Positions 1 through 10,664 of a stretch of 64,000 nt of DNA are shown piece by piece. Under the pieces are notes generated by a model. It saw only the letters and a program-made list of their open reading frames with translations. It was not told the origin of the DNA and ran no database searches. The stretch's first letter is position 1, and each line of letters begins with the position of its first letter. Location of the stretch: assembly GCF_040054535.1 (NCBI RefSeq), contig NC_090792.1, positions 9,712,491-9,776,490 on the forward strand, in the 5' to 3' direction. Source of the stretch: Antennarius striatus (Eukaryota > Chordata > Actinopteri > Lophiiformes > Antennariidae). Both the position numbers and the translations under genes were made by a program.

Positions 1-866
1 CAGTGACGTGCAATCAGGGGAGGCACGTGAAGCACGGCCTCACCTGCCATAATGAGAGAAAAAAAAAAAGAAAAATGGAAGAAATAAATGACATGGTTAT
101 ATTCATCCAGGGATGCGTATTATAAAGTTATTTTCTATTACCCCTGAAATACTGAGAAGAGACCTGCGGTGAGGCACCAGCCAGCCGTGCCTCACCATAG
201 ATTGCGCAATGACTCGGCTCACTGTGCTGGTATGCTATACACTGAGATCGTAATGCTATCTCTCTATATGTCGCTATTTAAAAGTTCAAACACGTTTGCT
301 CTATGAACTACATATCCATAATTTAGCAAATGTATATAGTGTACAGTGGGTTTTTTTGTCAACAACTGCGTGAGTGTAACATCTTTCTTGAGTTGAATAG
401 TCCTGAAACCGCTGGGAAAAGGCACTGAGTGAGGCATGATGATGTCGTGCCTCACTGGTAGGGGGCGCTGGTGATCCCAGGGATTCGGCCGAGGAGTCTT
501 CTTCCTCGGCCGTAGAAGAAGTGACAGCAAATTACAGCCATTCATTTGTTTTCCGCTAGCCTTGCCATACTATATAATTTTTTTTCGCTGCTTTTGTTCA
601 AAAGGAGCGGCACATGGACTTCATTTATAAGTAAACGTGACATATAAAGAAACATGTAGGTAACAACATTACAACTTAGTTTTTAATCAAATGTGCTTAT
701 TTGTGTGTTACAGTTTGTACGTGTAAATAATTCTGCTCTGAGACTTTAAATACTCACTGTTGTTAATTAAATGGTGAATAAGCTACGCTGTAGGTTCACA
801 TGTTTGTAAATGTGATTATGATGAGATCCGTGCCTCACCAGCCATGAACCTCACTGCACGTCACTG
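1..866. mobile_element. hAT-like non-autonomous DNA transposon
   Basis: The first 12 bases (CAGTGACGTGCA) recur as an exact inverted copy ending at 866, and similarity continues weakly inward, so both ends appear to be inside the window. Subterminal GTGAGGCA-type repeats occur in both orientations, including a perfect 10-bp inverted pair at 168-177/187-196 and further copies near 20-45, 430-456 and 828-845. This is the layout expected of hAT transposase-binding sites. A 93-codon open frame lies on the minus strand at 545..264, but I see no recognisable transposase domain in it. The left target-site duplication would lie outside the window, so the hAT assignment rests on termini only. The element sits in an intron of the minus-strand slc10a1 gene. 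Confidence 0.6.
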
Positions 867-1125
867 TTAGTCAGAAATGGTTGTTCTGGGGTTCTCTACA
901 GCTGCTCCACCTGCTGAAGCCCATGAAAGCTCATGGAATTGCAGAGGATAACAGGTTATAATTTATGACAAATGATAATAAAACTTTGTCCTGACTAAAG
1001 TGGTACTGACCAAAAAAAAACAAAACTCTCTAGGATACATGCTATAGTTACTCCTGTACCTTCCTTCCTATGGCAAATCAAAAAGTCTGTCTATAACAAA
1101 TAGTTTTCATGTTTTCATTCCTTAC

Positions 1126-1845
1126 TTTTTTCACAACTGGTGAATAGTTTGGCTTGTAGTGATTAATAGCAATGCCAATGGTACAAGGCACCAGGGTGAG
1201 CGTCAGAGCAGTGATGATGCCACCGTATGGTACAGCATTTTGCAGATTGGTGAATCCTTGGCAGTAGATATAGAGCAACAAAGGCATCATTCCCAAGGCC
1301 GCAATACTGGAGCAAGTGGTCATTACAATGCTGGGAAGGAATTTGGGAGAAGAGAACGTTGTTAGACTGACATGCTAAAGAAGGCTTAAGTAGTAAATTA
1401 TGATGGGCATCTGTACATTTCCAACACAGGAATCAATACATCCCTGAGGGTCTTACCTAAGGTTCATGTCACCCTTTATGGCCAGGGAAAATATGTTTGA
1501 TAAAGTTCCTCCTGGGCAGCAGCCACAGATGAGTACAGTCACGGCCTTAACTGGGTCCATCTGCATGATTTTGGCCAAACAGAAGGCGGTCAGGGGCATG
1601 ATGCCAAACTGGGCCACCAATGCAATGACTACACCTTTTGGCTTCAAGAAATGGTTCTTTATTTTTAAAATCTCCATTGTACAGCCAAGGGATATCATGG
1701 TGATGAAGAGGATGATGATGCTGAAGATATTTATGGTTTTGTTGAGGGTGTCGGGGATGATCAGGAAACCCGAACTTCCATTGTTGTAGTAATTTCCATT
1801 ATTGTAGTTGTTAGATATTCCATTGTAGATTTCAGTTGTATTCAT
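1126..1845 (-). CDS. slc10a1: slc10a1, sodium/bile-acid cotransporter (NTCP type), 5' coding exons only
   Basis: This is a multi-pass plasma-membrane symporter that imports bile salts with Na+. Two coding exons are visible: exon 1 at 1845..1457 (donor GTAAGA) and exon 2 at 1330..1126 (acceptor CAG, donor GTAAGG). They join as ...GDMNLS-IVMTTCSS... and give 198 codons. Family hallmarks are SLGCTMEILKIK, a KPKGVVIALVAQFGIMPLTAF helix, CGCCPGG, SNIFSLAIKGDMNL, ALGMMPLLLYIY and VPCTIGI. These fit SLC10A1 better than SLC10A2. The start at 1845 (MNTTEIYNG) was chosen because it gives a family-sized N-terminus; an in-frame upstream ATG at 1905 would add 20 unrelated residues. The N-terminus is unusually Asn-rich with NTT, NGS and NKT sequons. 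The remaining exons, with the Na+-site residues of the C-terminal half, must lie left of the window, past the transposon at 1-866. Confidence 0.82.
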
Positions 1846-3559
1846 TGTTGTTCTCTCACCAACAGCAGTATATTTACAGTGTTGTGTGCTTCTCCTGTTG
1901 AACAAAGCAAACCAGATGCATCAACAAAAGAGGAAATACAGTTTGAGTTTCAGCCATTGTCATTTTCATTTCCATTTAGGGTTATGGAGGTTGCATTTTA
2001 TTCATGTTGTTATACTTCATTGTTAGAACTTCAGAAGAAAATATGGAAGTTCTCAGAGGCTAACATTTCATGTACAGTACGAAAAGAGCCCTCCACAGAA
2101 GAGCCTGTACTATAAATGTTCTGCAATCTTTGTCAGTGTGAAAAACCATTAAGGTCATTTATGCTACAGATTTCATGAATGAATGAATGGTACGGATTTA
2201 CAGAGAAAGACAAATCATTAAGACAAAATGCATTTTATAGATATATATTTACATGTGTATGGAACGTGCTTTTTAAAGCATTAGAACAATGCTCAGTGAA
2301 GAAAACAATGAAATCTAATGCGCACATGATAAAACCATATCAGATTCTGGATGTACATTTATTACTTATCAATGCCTTGTTGTTGGGTTTTTTTCTTTTC
2401 TTTCGCATTTATATTGAAATTGACAATGAGTATAGAACGTGATCAATTTTAACTATTAAAGACAGCTTCTAAAAATTAGTCAGCTTATATACCTAATGGC
2501 CTCACCTGGAAAAAACTTTAGGGACTAAATAAACTAAATAAACCCTAAATAAACTCTCAGCTGAATCAATCAATCAATCAATTTATGAGCTTTTATCTGT
2601 AAACGCGTGAAGGCAAAACAGCAACTAATGTGTTGACTTTTCTCACTTTTACTCTCAAATTGTCTGTTCTTTTTCTCCGACATTAGCTGCTGTTAAGTAA
2701 AAAGTTTTACACATTATTCAACAAAAACAATGTGAGCATGGAGATGAAACAAATTATCAGCTTTTAATTCGGATGCAGAAAATGTCTTTATGCCTGAACT
2801 AATAAACAAAAAAACTGCCACTCTTGTGGACTGCATGGATGTCCAGTACAAAAGTTAAGATATTTGTTTTGTCTTAATAATACTTAATACTGTACGAGTA
2901 AATAGTGCCAGGTTTACCCTCAATAAACAAATATTGTATATTGTAAATATATTCAAAGTAATGAAAACTTTACCTTATCTTCAGGCGAACTAGTGTTACT
3001 TCACTGGGCTCATTCACGCACTTGTTTCCAGCACCGGTCACATTCTTGTGTCTAACCTCTTTTCTCTGCCTCCTGCCCTCCCTCTCTGTCACATGGGATC
3101 ATAACAACAAGGAAGGGGTAGACATGGCAATAGTGTCCAGAAGCAAAGCATCTACACCTCCTTCTGTGGAGCCACGTGGATCTCCATGTGCTCCACAGAA
3201 TTCCAGTAAACCCAGCTTTTGCACCAGTTACTGGAGGCTTTGGTGAAATATTTACGGCGCCGTGGGAAAGTTTGTGAACACGTTGGTGGACTCAATAATG
3301 TGGTAAGAATGTCAATACCACATTATGTCCAAGGCAGCACGTAATTCATTTGGCCTCATTTGAATGTGTAAACAACCCTGCAATTAATATTATGCAACCA
3401 AGCAGATGGTTCCGTGTGCCTGGCAGGGTTACAAATCTTTTTAAAATGGGCCTTCCTCCCACCCTTAATCAATTAGCTTAAAGTAGACCTGGAAAGGTGG
3501 AATAATCTGCATGTGACTATTGTTGGCAAATTGTACAAAAAAGGAAAAAATGGAAATAC

Positions 3560-3830
3560 AAATTTGGAAAACTATATATGGATACTAACTGGAACTCTGC
3601 ATTAATCCAAGCAAATAACAGCTCATCTTGAGCCAGACTGAATTTGATTCAATTTAAGGTAGCCCATCCTATTTATTTTACTAATTCCAAATCATCCAAA
3701 ACCAATTCCATGTTTGCAGAATTACTGGAGAACCGTTTTCAAACGTCTTACCAAGGCATTAAATATACATCAGTCACCATTGGTAGATATAGACATTTTT
3801 GGAGTGGTATCACTCTCAAACAATAAGGTG
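3560..3830 (+). mobile_element. Degenerate L1-like LINE fragment (ORF2 3' end)
   Basis: The plus-strand translation contains LIQFKVAHPIYFTNSKSSK, and further on RHFWSGI. This matches the conserved C-terminal segment of L1-type ORF2 proteins (a 'QFKV-H-R--YS' block followed by an 'FW' block). A frame stop (TGA) directly upstream and loss of the Cys motif show it is dead. G-rich and T-rich sequence further right (about 4285-4300) may belong to the same copy, but I cannot set its limits. Confidence 0.4.
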
Positions 3831-5204
3831 GAAATGTTTGGATAGTATCACCTTTGCATCCTTCTTAGCACAAAGAAGTATTCTGTAGAATTCTGTGAGT
3901 GTAAGTCATGGTTTGCACCCAAATCTACCCTGTGGCTTAAGGATCTCACGTCATAGTTAGACCTCATGGCAGTCATGGGGCTGTATGATTATTATATAGC
4001 TAAATTGAAGACATTATAGGAAAAATGAAATGCTAAGATAAGTCAAAGTTATCTTATTTCATTTACCTCTTTGCTTTCTTTGTCCATTGGTATTATTTAT
4101 TATTATTAGTTGTATTTATTTATTTTAAGTATTCTTCTTTCAATACATCTACAAGGCTGTCTCTCTGCATGTTGTTGTCTTTTGTTTACACATATGTTTT
4201 TTCACCTGTTTATGATAAAAAGGAAAAGTGTGTTTTATTTCCAACTTCTGCAGCTCTGTAACAAGCTTTTGTAGGACCAGAGCTGGGGGGGTGGGGGGGT
4301 GTTGAGCATTTATGTGTTGGTTAGTTGAAACAAGAAAGGGAAAAAAAGAAATAATCCTGTTTCACACTGTATGAATATCTACTTACCAAATGTATTTGAA
4401 AAAAAAAAACCACAATGAAAAGAGCTCTTCCTCTGTTGTGAAACTGGGGTGCTTTGTACTCTCAGACCTTTGATTTACAACTAACACAACCGATTAGATA
4501 TGTCCACAAAGCCCACAGGTTGTTGACCTAATCTCTCCAGCATGGTTGAGATTAGTTAAAAAGTAGGATGCATTTACAGACTGATTGCAATGCCAAAGAA
4601 TTATTAATTAATGGCTTAAAAAATATACTGCATATATACCATAAATATTTGTATCTGTGGAGCTATTACTTCTTTGATAAATGCCATCATCTAAATCTGA
4701 TTTTGACGTCAATTTGGAAGTGAGACAGGAATAAATGCAAATGAGGATAATAGTTGTATAAGAATGATATTCTTCTCTTAAGTGTGTATAAATATATCCC
4801 TTTCATAACTACCAATACAACACTAACAGTGTAAAATCCTATTTAATTAAAGGTGCATCCGGATTAGGAGGACATCTACTTAAAATGGTCAAATAATAAT
4901 ATTGCTTTAGCCCCTCTGGCTATTAAAATTATACTAGACATTGGTGGTTTTTACAGATCAGCATATGATTGAAATGTGGACTATTGGCCCCTGCGAAGTA
5001 TGTCCCAATCAAGTATGACATTAATAAATTATTAATACTGAGATTAGATTATCAATGTGTAAGCAAAATCTCAACAGGTTGTTGGAGTTAAGGATGGTTT
5101 AGTATGCAATAATTAATATCCAGGGATAATCAGAAATATCTCAATTGAATCCAACTATGTTACATTTATGAAAGAATTATGATTTTTATGTCTCCTTTTT
5201 GGTG

Positions 5205-5307
5205 AGATCCTGAATCTTTTTTTTATTTTTTTATTTTTTTATTTTTTTATTTTATTAACTGTATTAATCCCCGAAGGAAAATATATATATATATATAGTG
5301 TGTACAG

Positions 5308-5384
<77 letters not shown>

Positions 5385-5405
5385 GCGAGCACACGCACAC
5401 GCACA
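5205..5405. repeat. Microsatellite-bearing dispersed repeat: (ATTTTTTT)n, TTAATCCCCGAAGG motif, (TA)n, (CA)n
   Basis: Tandem ATTTTTTT units (about 5217-5250) lead into ATTAATCCCCGAAGGAAA (5263-5280), then (TA)n and about 70 bp of (CA)n (5311-5381), ending in a CG-interrupted CA tail. The TTAATCCCCG motif recurs at 20661 and 23291, so this is a dispersed element rather than a simple repeat alone. Confidence 0.6.
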
Positions 5406-5739
5406 AACTCTCAGGAAGTAAATCAATTCACGTCTGGATTATAGAACAATTTCCATCTTGCTGCATTTCGTGTATAAACAGTGACTAATTTGCAGTCTAT
5501 GTATCTATTGTTTATTGAGCACCCACGTATCCAAGCAATTCGACGAGGTTAATTATATGAGTGTTTTAACAACGTATGTTAAGAAGTTATGATTGAGTAT
5601 ATGTGTTTAAGGCTCATTATGAATAGCATTTAAATGGTGTTTTAAATTTATGTCCTTACAACTGTAACAACAAGACTGTGTCTTTGCATGTGAGTTGTGA
5701 CACTTCGTAGTGTTTGTAACTTGTTGGCAATAATGCATT

Positions 5740-6051
5740 TTAAGGTGGGCGTGTCCAAATACATAGGATTCTGGGAAATGGAGTCTAAATCGTGAAAATA
5801 GTAGCAGCGCAAAGCGCGCTGTGTCGAGCTGATTTACTTCATTACCCACAAGGTCATATATTGTTGCGCCTGCGCTGTTTATGTTTTCCCGTCCATGTGT
5901 AGGCGAATCACGTGTAGGCAAAACCGTTGCTGATCGTCATGGATCTGCTGTAGGAAATCGCCGCGATACATTTGGATATTTGCCTACAGCTGTGGCTACA
6001 TTGAGTTTCGTCAGCTGATTGTTATTTTTTCCTCATACATTTTACCGAAGA
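5740..6051 (+). promoter_or_regulatory. max: Probable max promoter and 5' UTR
   Basis: This GC-richer, TATA-less stretch lies directly upstream of the max start codon. It contains GGATTCTGGGAAATGGAGT (5766-5784), a close match to the inverted ZNF143/SBS motif, and a perfect CACGTG E-box at 5909-5914, about 140 bp before the ATG. The transcription start cannot be fixed from sequence alone. Confidence 0.5.
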
Positions 6052-9000
6052 ATGAGCGAAAACGATGACATCGAAGTCGACAGCGATGTATGTAGTTTCC
6101 TCTACAAGTAGCACTGGCTAACCAAAGTGTCAGCCGAACAGCAACTTCAACATTCCTGTCAACCCATGCTATCTGATTGAGTTAGCTAACTAGCCACTTG
6201 TGTTTCTTGGCAAACATTAGATTTTAAGACGATTAGAAAGCTGTTGGACAAAAGGTATAATTGTACTGCCTGGATGATTCTAAATGAAAGGCGAACACTT
6301 AGGTCTGTTGATGAAATTACGTCGTTTGACAAAATCCTACGTGAAAACAGCAGTCCTTTTGATTTTGTTGCGCATTTATTTGTACAATTATGGTACCGGT
6401 GCCGTTAGTGGTCAAAAAGGATTGACAAAAATAGTCGCTAGGGTTTCATTTAGGACAGTGCGGTGTTATTTCACAAATTGAATGATGTATTTAAGAAGTT
6501 TTGTACTAGTTATACTAATCTGATAAAATTTCCCCGTTTGGTTTTGTCATATTCATGAAAGTGATATAATCAATGAAGAAATGTAGTCAATATACTTAAA
6601 GCAACGAATAGAAAATTCCATTCAACTATGTGAACTGGTTTCAGCTAAACTTCAACTGAACAGTATTTTGCTTGTCTCCATGAATATCTGCTCAGAAAGG
6701 CCTTGTTTCTAAAATTAATGACGAAAACTCCTGTGAAAAATCCCAATTTTATTCAGAACAGCTGCTGTGAAGATTTCGACAGGGAATCACATATCATGTA
6801 CAGTGGTAGCTCTACTTACGAAATTAATTGGTTCCGGAAGAAATAAAGTAAGTAAGTAAAAAATTACGTAAGTAGAGACGCGTTTTCCATGCAAATGCCC
6901 TAATCCGTTCCAAACCCACAAAAATTCCGACATAAATGTTTAATAAAGCATAAAAATGCATCAAAACATGTAACAAATACATGTTACGATTAGATTATTA
7001 CACAATAAATGAGAGTTGTGCATAACGTAAAAAACAAAGAATAGAGTAAAGAATAATAATGTCGGTCATTTATAACAGCTGTCCCCATTGGTTTTTGCCC
7101 TCTTTGGTTCATGCGCTCCTATTTCACGATGCTGAACAACAGAGTGAATTCCTGTCCTCCTTTGAACTTCTCCAACCACCCACGTGATGCCTTAAACTCC
7201 TTAAACTTCCTTTTGTTTTAACAAGATGTCGATTGTAGATGCGTTACGGCCATATTCTTTAGTGAGATCAACCAAACGCATCCCTTTCTCATGCTTTCTT
7301 TAATCTCTTGCTTTGTTTGTATGGACAAAAAAAATTTTCTTCGTCTTTTCTTTTCCTCTTTTCTCCGTCACTTCCTTGGGGTCCATAGCGAATACGTACT
7401 CAAAAAGTTAATATATTTGCGCAGAACTATTTGACTACCTCACGGGTCGAGTGCCGAATACCGACAACACTCCATAAACACCTCTTCCTCCACACAGAGG
7501 TGGAGTGGCATCCCTCTTAGCCAACGGGATGCCAGGAAGATACGTAATAGGTAATAGCCAATGGGAGAGCAGCTATGAGAATGTTGTGTTCAGGAAACTG
7601 GGGGAGATTCGAGTATCAGCCGATACTGCGTTTTTACATTACATAAGTCGAAATTTCTTTTGTAAGTAGAGGTAATATTTTCCTGCTGAGAAACTTCGTA
7701 AGTAGAGACATTCGTAAGTAGAGGTATCACTGTATACAGTAGTTGTAGTTAAAAAGTCCACAGAGTCCATTTTGCGCTGGGCTTTCATGCTGTAATTACA
7801 AAAATAGATGGGCAACAACATCCAGAAAGTCACCTGATCGCTTTGTAAACGGGACATGTTTTAATGTTGTTGGGTTTTTTTTGGGGGGGGGGGTTTCTCT
7901 CGACATAACAGTTCATTTGTTTTCTCCCCTACCAGCCTCTGGACTGTTTTTAATGCACTGCTGCAGGACATTACATTACATTTGAAACAGAAACTACCTG
8001 CCAAATGCAGCTTTACGTCTGGTGTGAATGCTCATTTAAATCCCCCAATGTTTTTCAAACCAGCTACTTTATTGAGGTAAATTTCAGTGTGTGGTGGTTT
8101 TTAAACGAATGTCTGTCCCTGGACTCATGGCATATCCGCCACCTGGTCAGATTTCTTTGAGTCTTCATGTATTCGATAAATCTTCTGTATTAATATACTG
8201 TACTGACAGACCTCTATTCAGTAAATCTACTGTGATGGATCAGCTAATACGTGGCATAGGAAACTGAATTTCTTGGAAGCAGTGAATAATTTTTGTTTTC
8301 TGGTACTTGAAAGCATTTTCAGTCATTAGGTGTTTTCATTACTGATATGCAGTCTGTTTGAAAAGGTATTAGTTTCAGGCTCAGTTGATCCCCTTCTGTA
8401 AAGCTGCATCAGGTGTTGAGTAAGTTAACTGAAAATTCAGGCCGCTTCTGCAGACGTTGATACAGAAGGAAATTTGAAATCGAGATTCTGTGGAACAATT
8501 ACTTCCTTAGAAAAATGCTCACGTTTTCCGGCTGCATAGGATCAAGAAAATTAGATGTGCACACGCAAAACTCTAGGGATGTAAGACTACTTTTATTTGC
8601 AATTTAAAGCTGAGGGATTTGCATATTGCAGCTTTAAATTTCACCTTGCAGTCTTACATGTCAGAAGTCTCATAGATATCAAGTTATAAACTTTTTTGAT
8701 GCCCCTAATTGTATCTTGATTTGTATGTATGACCTAAGGAGAAATGTGTGTCATCCTTTGCAGGCAGACAAGCGAGCTCATCACAATGCGCTTGAGCGCA
8801 AACGCAGGGACCACATTAAAGACAGCTTTCACGGTTTACGAGATTCTGTGCCAGCATTACAAGGAGAGAAGGTGAGTGAAATTTGTACACTGCATTTTGT
8901 TCACTTTGTTATTTTAAAGATGTGCCTAGTTTAGATTAAACCGAGCCTAATCTATAGTCAGTTTGAACTCGCCCTCATTTCCTGATTTTTTTTTGACTGT

Positions 9001-10664
9001 TTCAATAGGTTTTATTTAGTTGTGGACATGCAAAAAAAAAAAGAACTTTCATTTGCCTACATGTACATAAACAACATTTGATTTGTGTTTTTCCAACCAC
9101 TCTCAGCACAAGCAACATGAAGATGAGGAGACAGCTGCATGATTTTTGGAGTCGCCTGTCTCATCTTTCACTGCTGTGCTTTTTCACTGGTTTTCACAGC
9201 TCTCTATACTTTTGGTGTTCGCAGCGATGGAGTCTTTAGCTCATCAGCTGAATCCCCCAAGGCCAATGCGTTTCAATGCTGAGCTGTTCATGTGTCACAC
9301 ATATTTAAAAAAATTATATTCTTCATAATGGAATCCAGTGAATGTGAGTGGTTGTTTGTCTTTTTTTTGGCCCCGTGATGAGCTGGCATCTCTTTCGGGA
9401 TGTACCCAGCCTCTTGCTGGTACCCAGCAGACATAGGCTCCAGCAGACCTGTGACCCGCAAGAAGGATAAGTGGCTATAGATGAGCTGATGGATATTTCC
9501 CCCCAGACAGATTGGGGGCTGGTTATATTTCTCAGTTTCTCTTCTACCTTACCTCTAGTGTGCAGGTTATTTCCTTTTCCACCATCCAAATTCTCTACCT
9601 ATGGTATTCAATCACAAACTATTTCAATCTGCTTGCTTTACTTTACCCTAAAGTTCTTCTCTCCCTTCACACACCTACACCTCTGGAGTCTGACTGCACA
9701 CATAAAACTGGCTCCACCCGTCTCCGACCCACTGATCTGTTGACTTTCACTGTCAGTTTGTTCTGTAAAGTCACCCAAAAAGTCTGCTACTTTCACTCTG
9801 GCAAAAACATGACCGGAGGTAGCTTGTTCAGGAGGTATTGAGCAAATATAACAAGCAAATGTATAATGTCACCTAAACCATATGCACTTATACTTTTGAA
9901 CCATTAAAAAAAAAAGAGTTTTACTTACAGGAGACATGTAATATAAAGTCTCAGTCACCTAATAACAGAGAGATCCATCTGCAATTCATTGACAGTAAAT
10001 TGGTTAGTGCATCAAGTACAGTAATGACAATTTATTTTGCACGCGTGATAAGGCTTCAACAGGGAGGAATTTAATTTTCTTGTCTCTGAGCTGGAAGAGT
10101 TTTTATTTTTTTAACTTCCTTTTACCCTCTTTGTGCCTGTCAGACTAAAAGCAGTTTGTGTAACACTTGTTTCTGCATTGATGTAATAAAAGAGAAGATG
10201 TGATGTTTTACCTGTGTGATTAGGCCCTGCTGCATTGTCCCATGGCTTTCTGAAATTTTTGCTGACAGAACTCTGTCAAACAGGCTTCCAGAGCTCAGAT
10301 TCTAGACAAAGCCACCGAGTACATCCAGTACATGAGGCGAAAAAACCATACCCACCAGCAAGACATCGATGACTTGAAGAAGCAGAACGCTCTGCTAGAG
10401 CAGCAGGGTGAGTGGTCGACGTTGGTTCAGAGCTTCGTGTTCAGGAGCCATATGTAATGTGTTTTTGTTCTCCTTTCAGTTCGTGCACTGGAGAAGGCCA
10501 AAGGGAACACTCAGCTCCAGACAAACTACTCCTCCGATAGCAGCTTGTATACAAACCGCAAAGGGAGCGCCGTGTCTGCCTTCGACGGCGGCTCTGACTC
10601 CAGTTCTGAATCTGAGCCAGAAGAGCCCCCTAACAGGAAGAAGCTGCGCGTGGAGGCCAGCTAG
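6052..10664 (+). CDS. max: max, MYC-associated factor X (bHLH-leucine zipper transcription factor)
   Basis: Max is a nuclear protein that dimerises with MYC, MXD and MNT proteins or itself and binds CACGTG E-boxes. Coding exons are 6052-6087 ([12 protein letters not shown]), 8764-8871 (basic region and helix 1, [20 protein letters not shown]), 10284-10407 (helix 2 and zipper start, [15 protein letters not shown]) and 10480-10664 ([14 protein letters not shown] to KKLRVEAS). Together they give 453 nt or 150 aa, against 151 for the human short isoform. Splice phases all fit. The DNA-contacting H-N-x-x-E-R-x-R pattern is intact, and the acidic C-terminus ([12 protein letters not shown]) and basic nuclear-localisation tail (NRKKLR) are present. 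The 9-residue mini-exon of the mammalian long form was not found in intron 1. Exon 3 has a second acceptor 15 nt upstream (10268), which would insert NSVKQ. Confidence 0.95.
6801..7732 (-). mobile_element. Tigger/pogo-type DNA transposon, internally deleted
   Basis: The termini are related inverted repeats: CAGTGGTAGCTCTACTTACG on the left, and on the right the inverse of CAGTGATACCTCTACTTACG. Each is flanked by TA, the duplicated target of Tc1/mariner-superfamily elements, at 6799-6800 and 7733-7734. Degenerate transposase coding survives inside on the minus strand. The long terminal repeats contain extra GTAAGTAGAG copies. Confidence 0.8.
7080..7386 (-). pseudogene. Tigger-type (CENP-B-like) transposase remnant
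   Basis: Read on the minus strand from 7386, the sequence begins [17 protein letters not shown], followed by IQTKQEIKE and a DNA-binding segment resembling the CENP-B/Tigger N-terminal helix-turn-helix. It then jumps to [12 protein letters not shown], which belongs well downstream in intact transposases, so an internal deletion and frame disruptions have occurred. No catalytic DDE region remains. The protein cannot be functional. Confidence 0.65.
8872..10268 (+). other. max: max intron 2
   Basis: This intron contains a SINE-tail fragment at 9340-9493. The rest is unique-looking sequence with pyrimidine-rich stretches (9530-9700), and no exon was recognised. It ends in two alternative acceptors for exon 3 at 10268 and 10283. 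Confidence 0.7.
9340..9493 (+). mobile_element. tRNA-type SINE 3' fragment
   Basis: The succession of a GTGGTTGTTTGTC block, a GTGATGAGCTGGCA block, a GACATAGGCTCCAGCA block and an AAGGATAAGTGGCTATAGATG tail is the 3' body of a widespread teleost SINE. The same block order appears at 16802-17160. The head with the pol III boxes is missing, so this is a 5'-truncated copy. Confidence 0.6.

Larger units (their letters stand above)
1906..6051. other. Intergenic region between slc10a1 and max (divergent)
   Basis: No coding exon is recognised here. The slc10a1 upstream region starts at the left end (minus strand), and a short (ATCA)n run lies at about 2564-2581. An L1-like fragment (about 3560-3830) and a microsatellite-bearing dispersed repeat (about 5205-5405) are listed separately. 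The right end, from about 5700, is the GC-richer max promoter. Confidence 0.7.
6088..8763 (+). other. max: max intron 1
   Basis: This intron holds a Tigger/pogo-like element at 6801-7732 and a homopolymer tract (T then G, about 7871-7890). No other exon was recognised. Confidence 0.75.

Noticed and set aside
264-545. 93-aa minus-strand frame inside the hAT-like element
   Set aside because: It reads through the subterminal repeat sequence and shows no transposase domain, so I do not call it a gene.
6088-8763. Search for the 9-residue mini-exon of the max long isoform
   Set aside because: No 27-nt exon with suitable splice sites and EEQPRFQSA-like coding could be recognised in intron 1.
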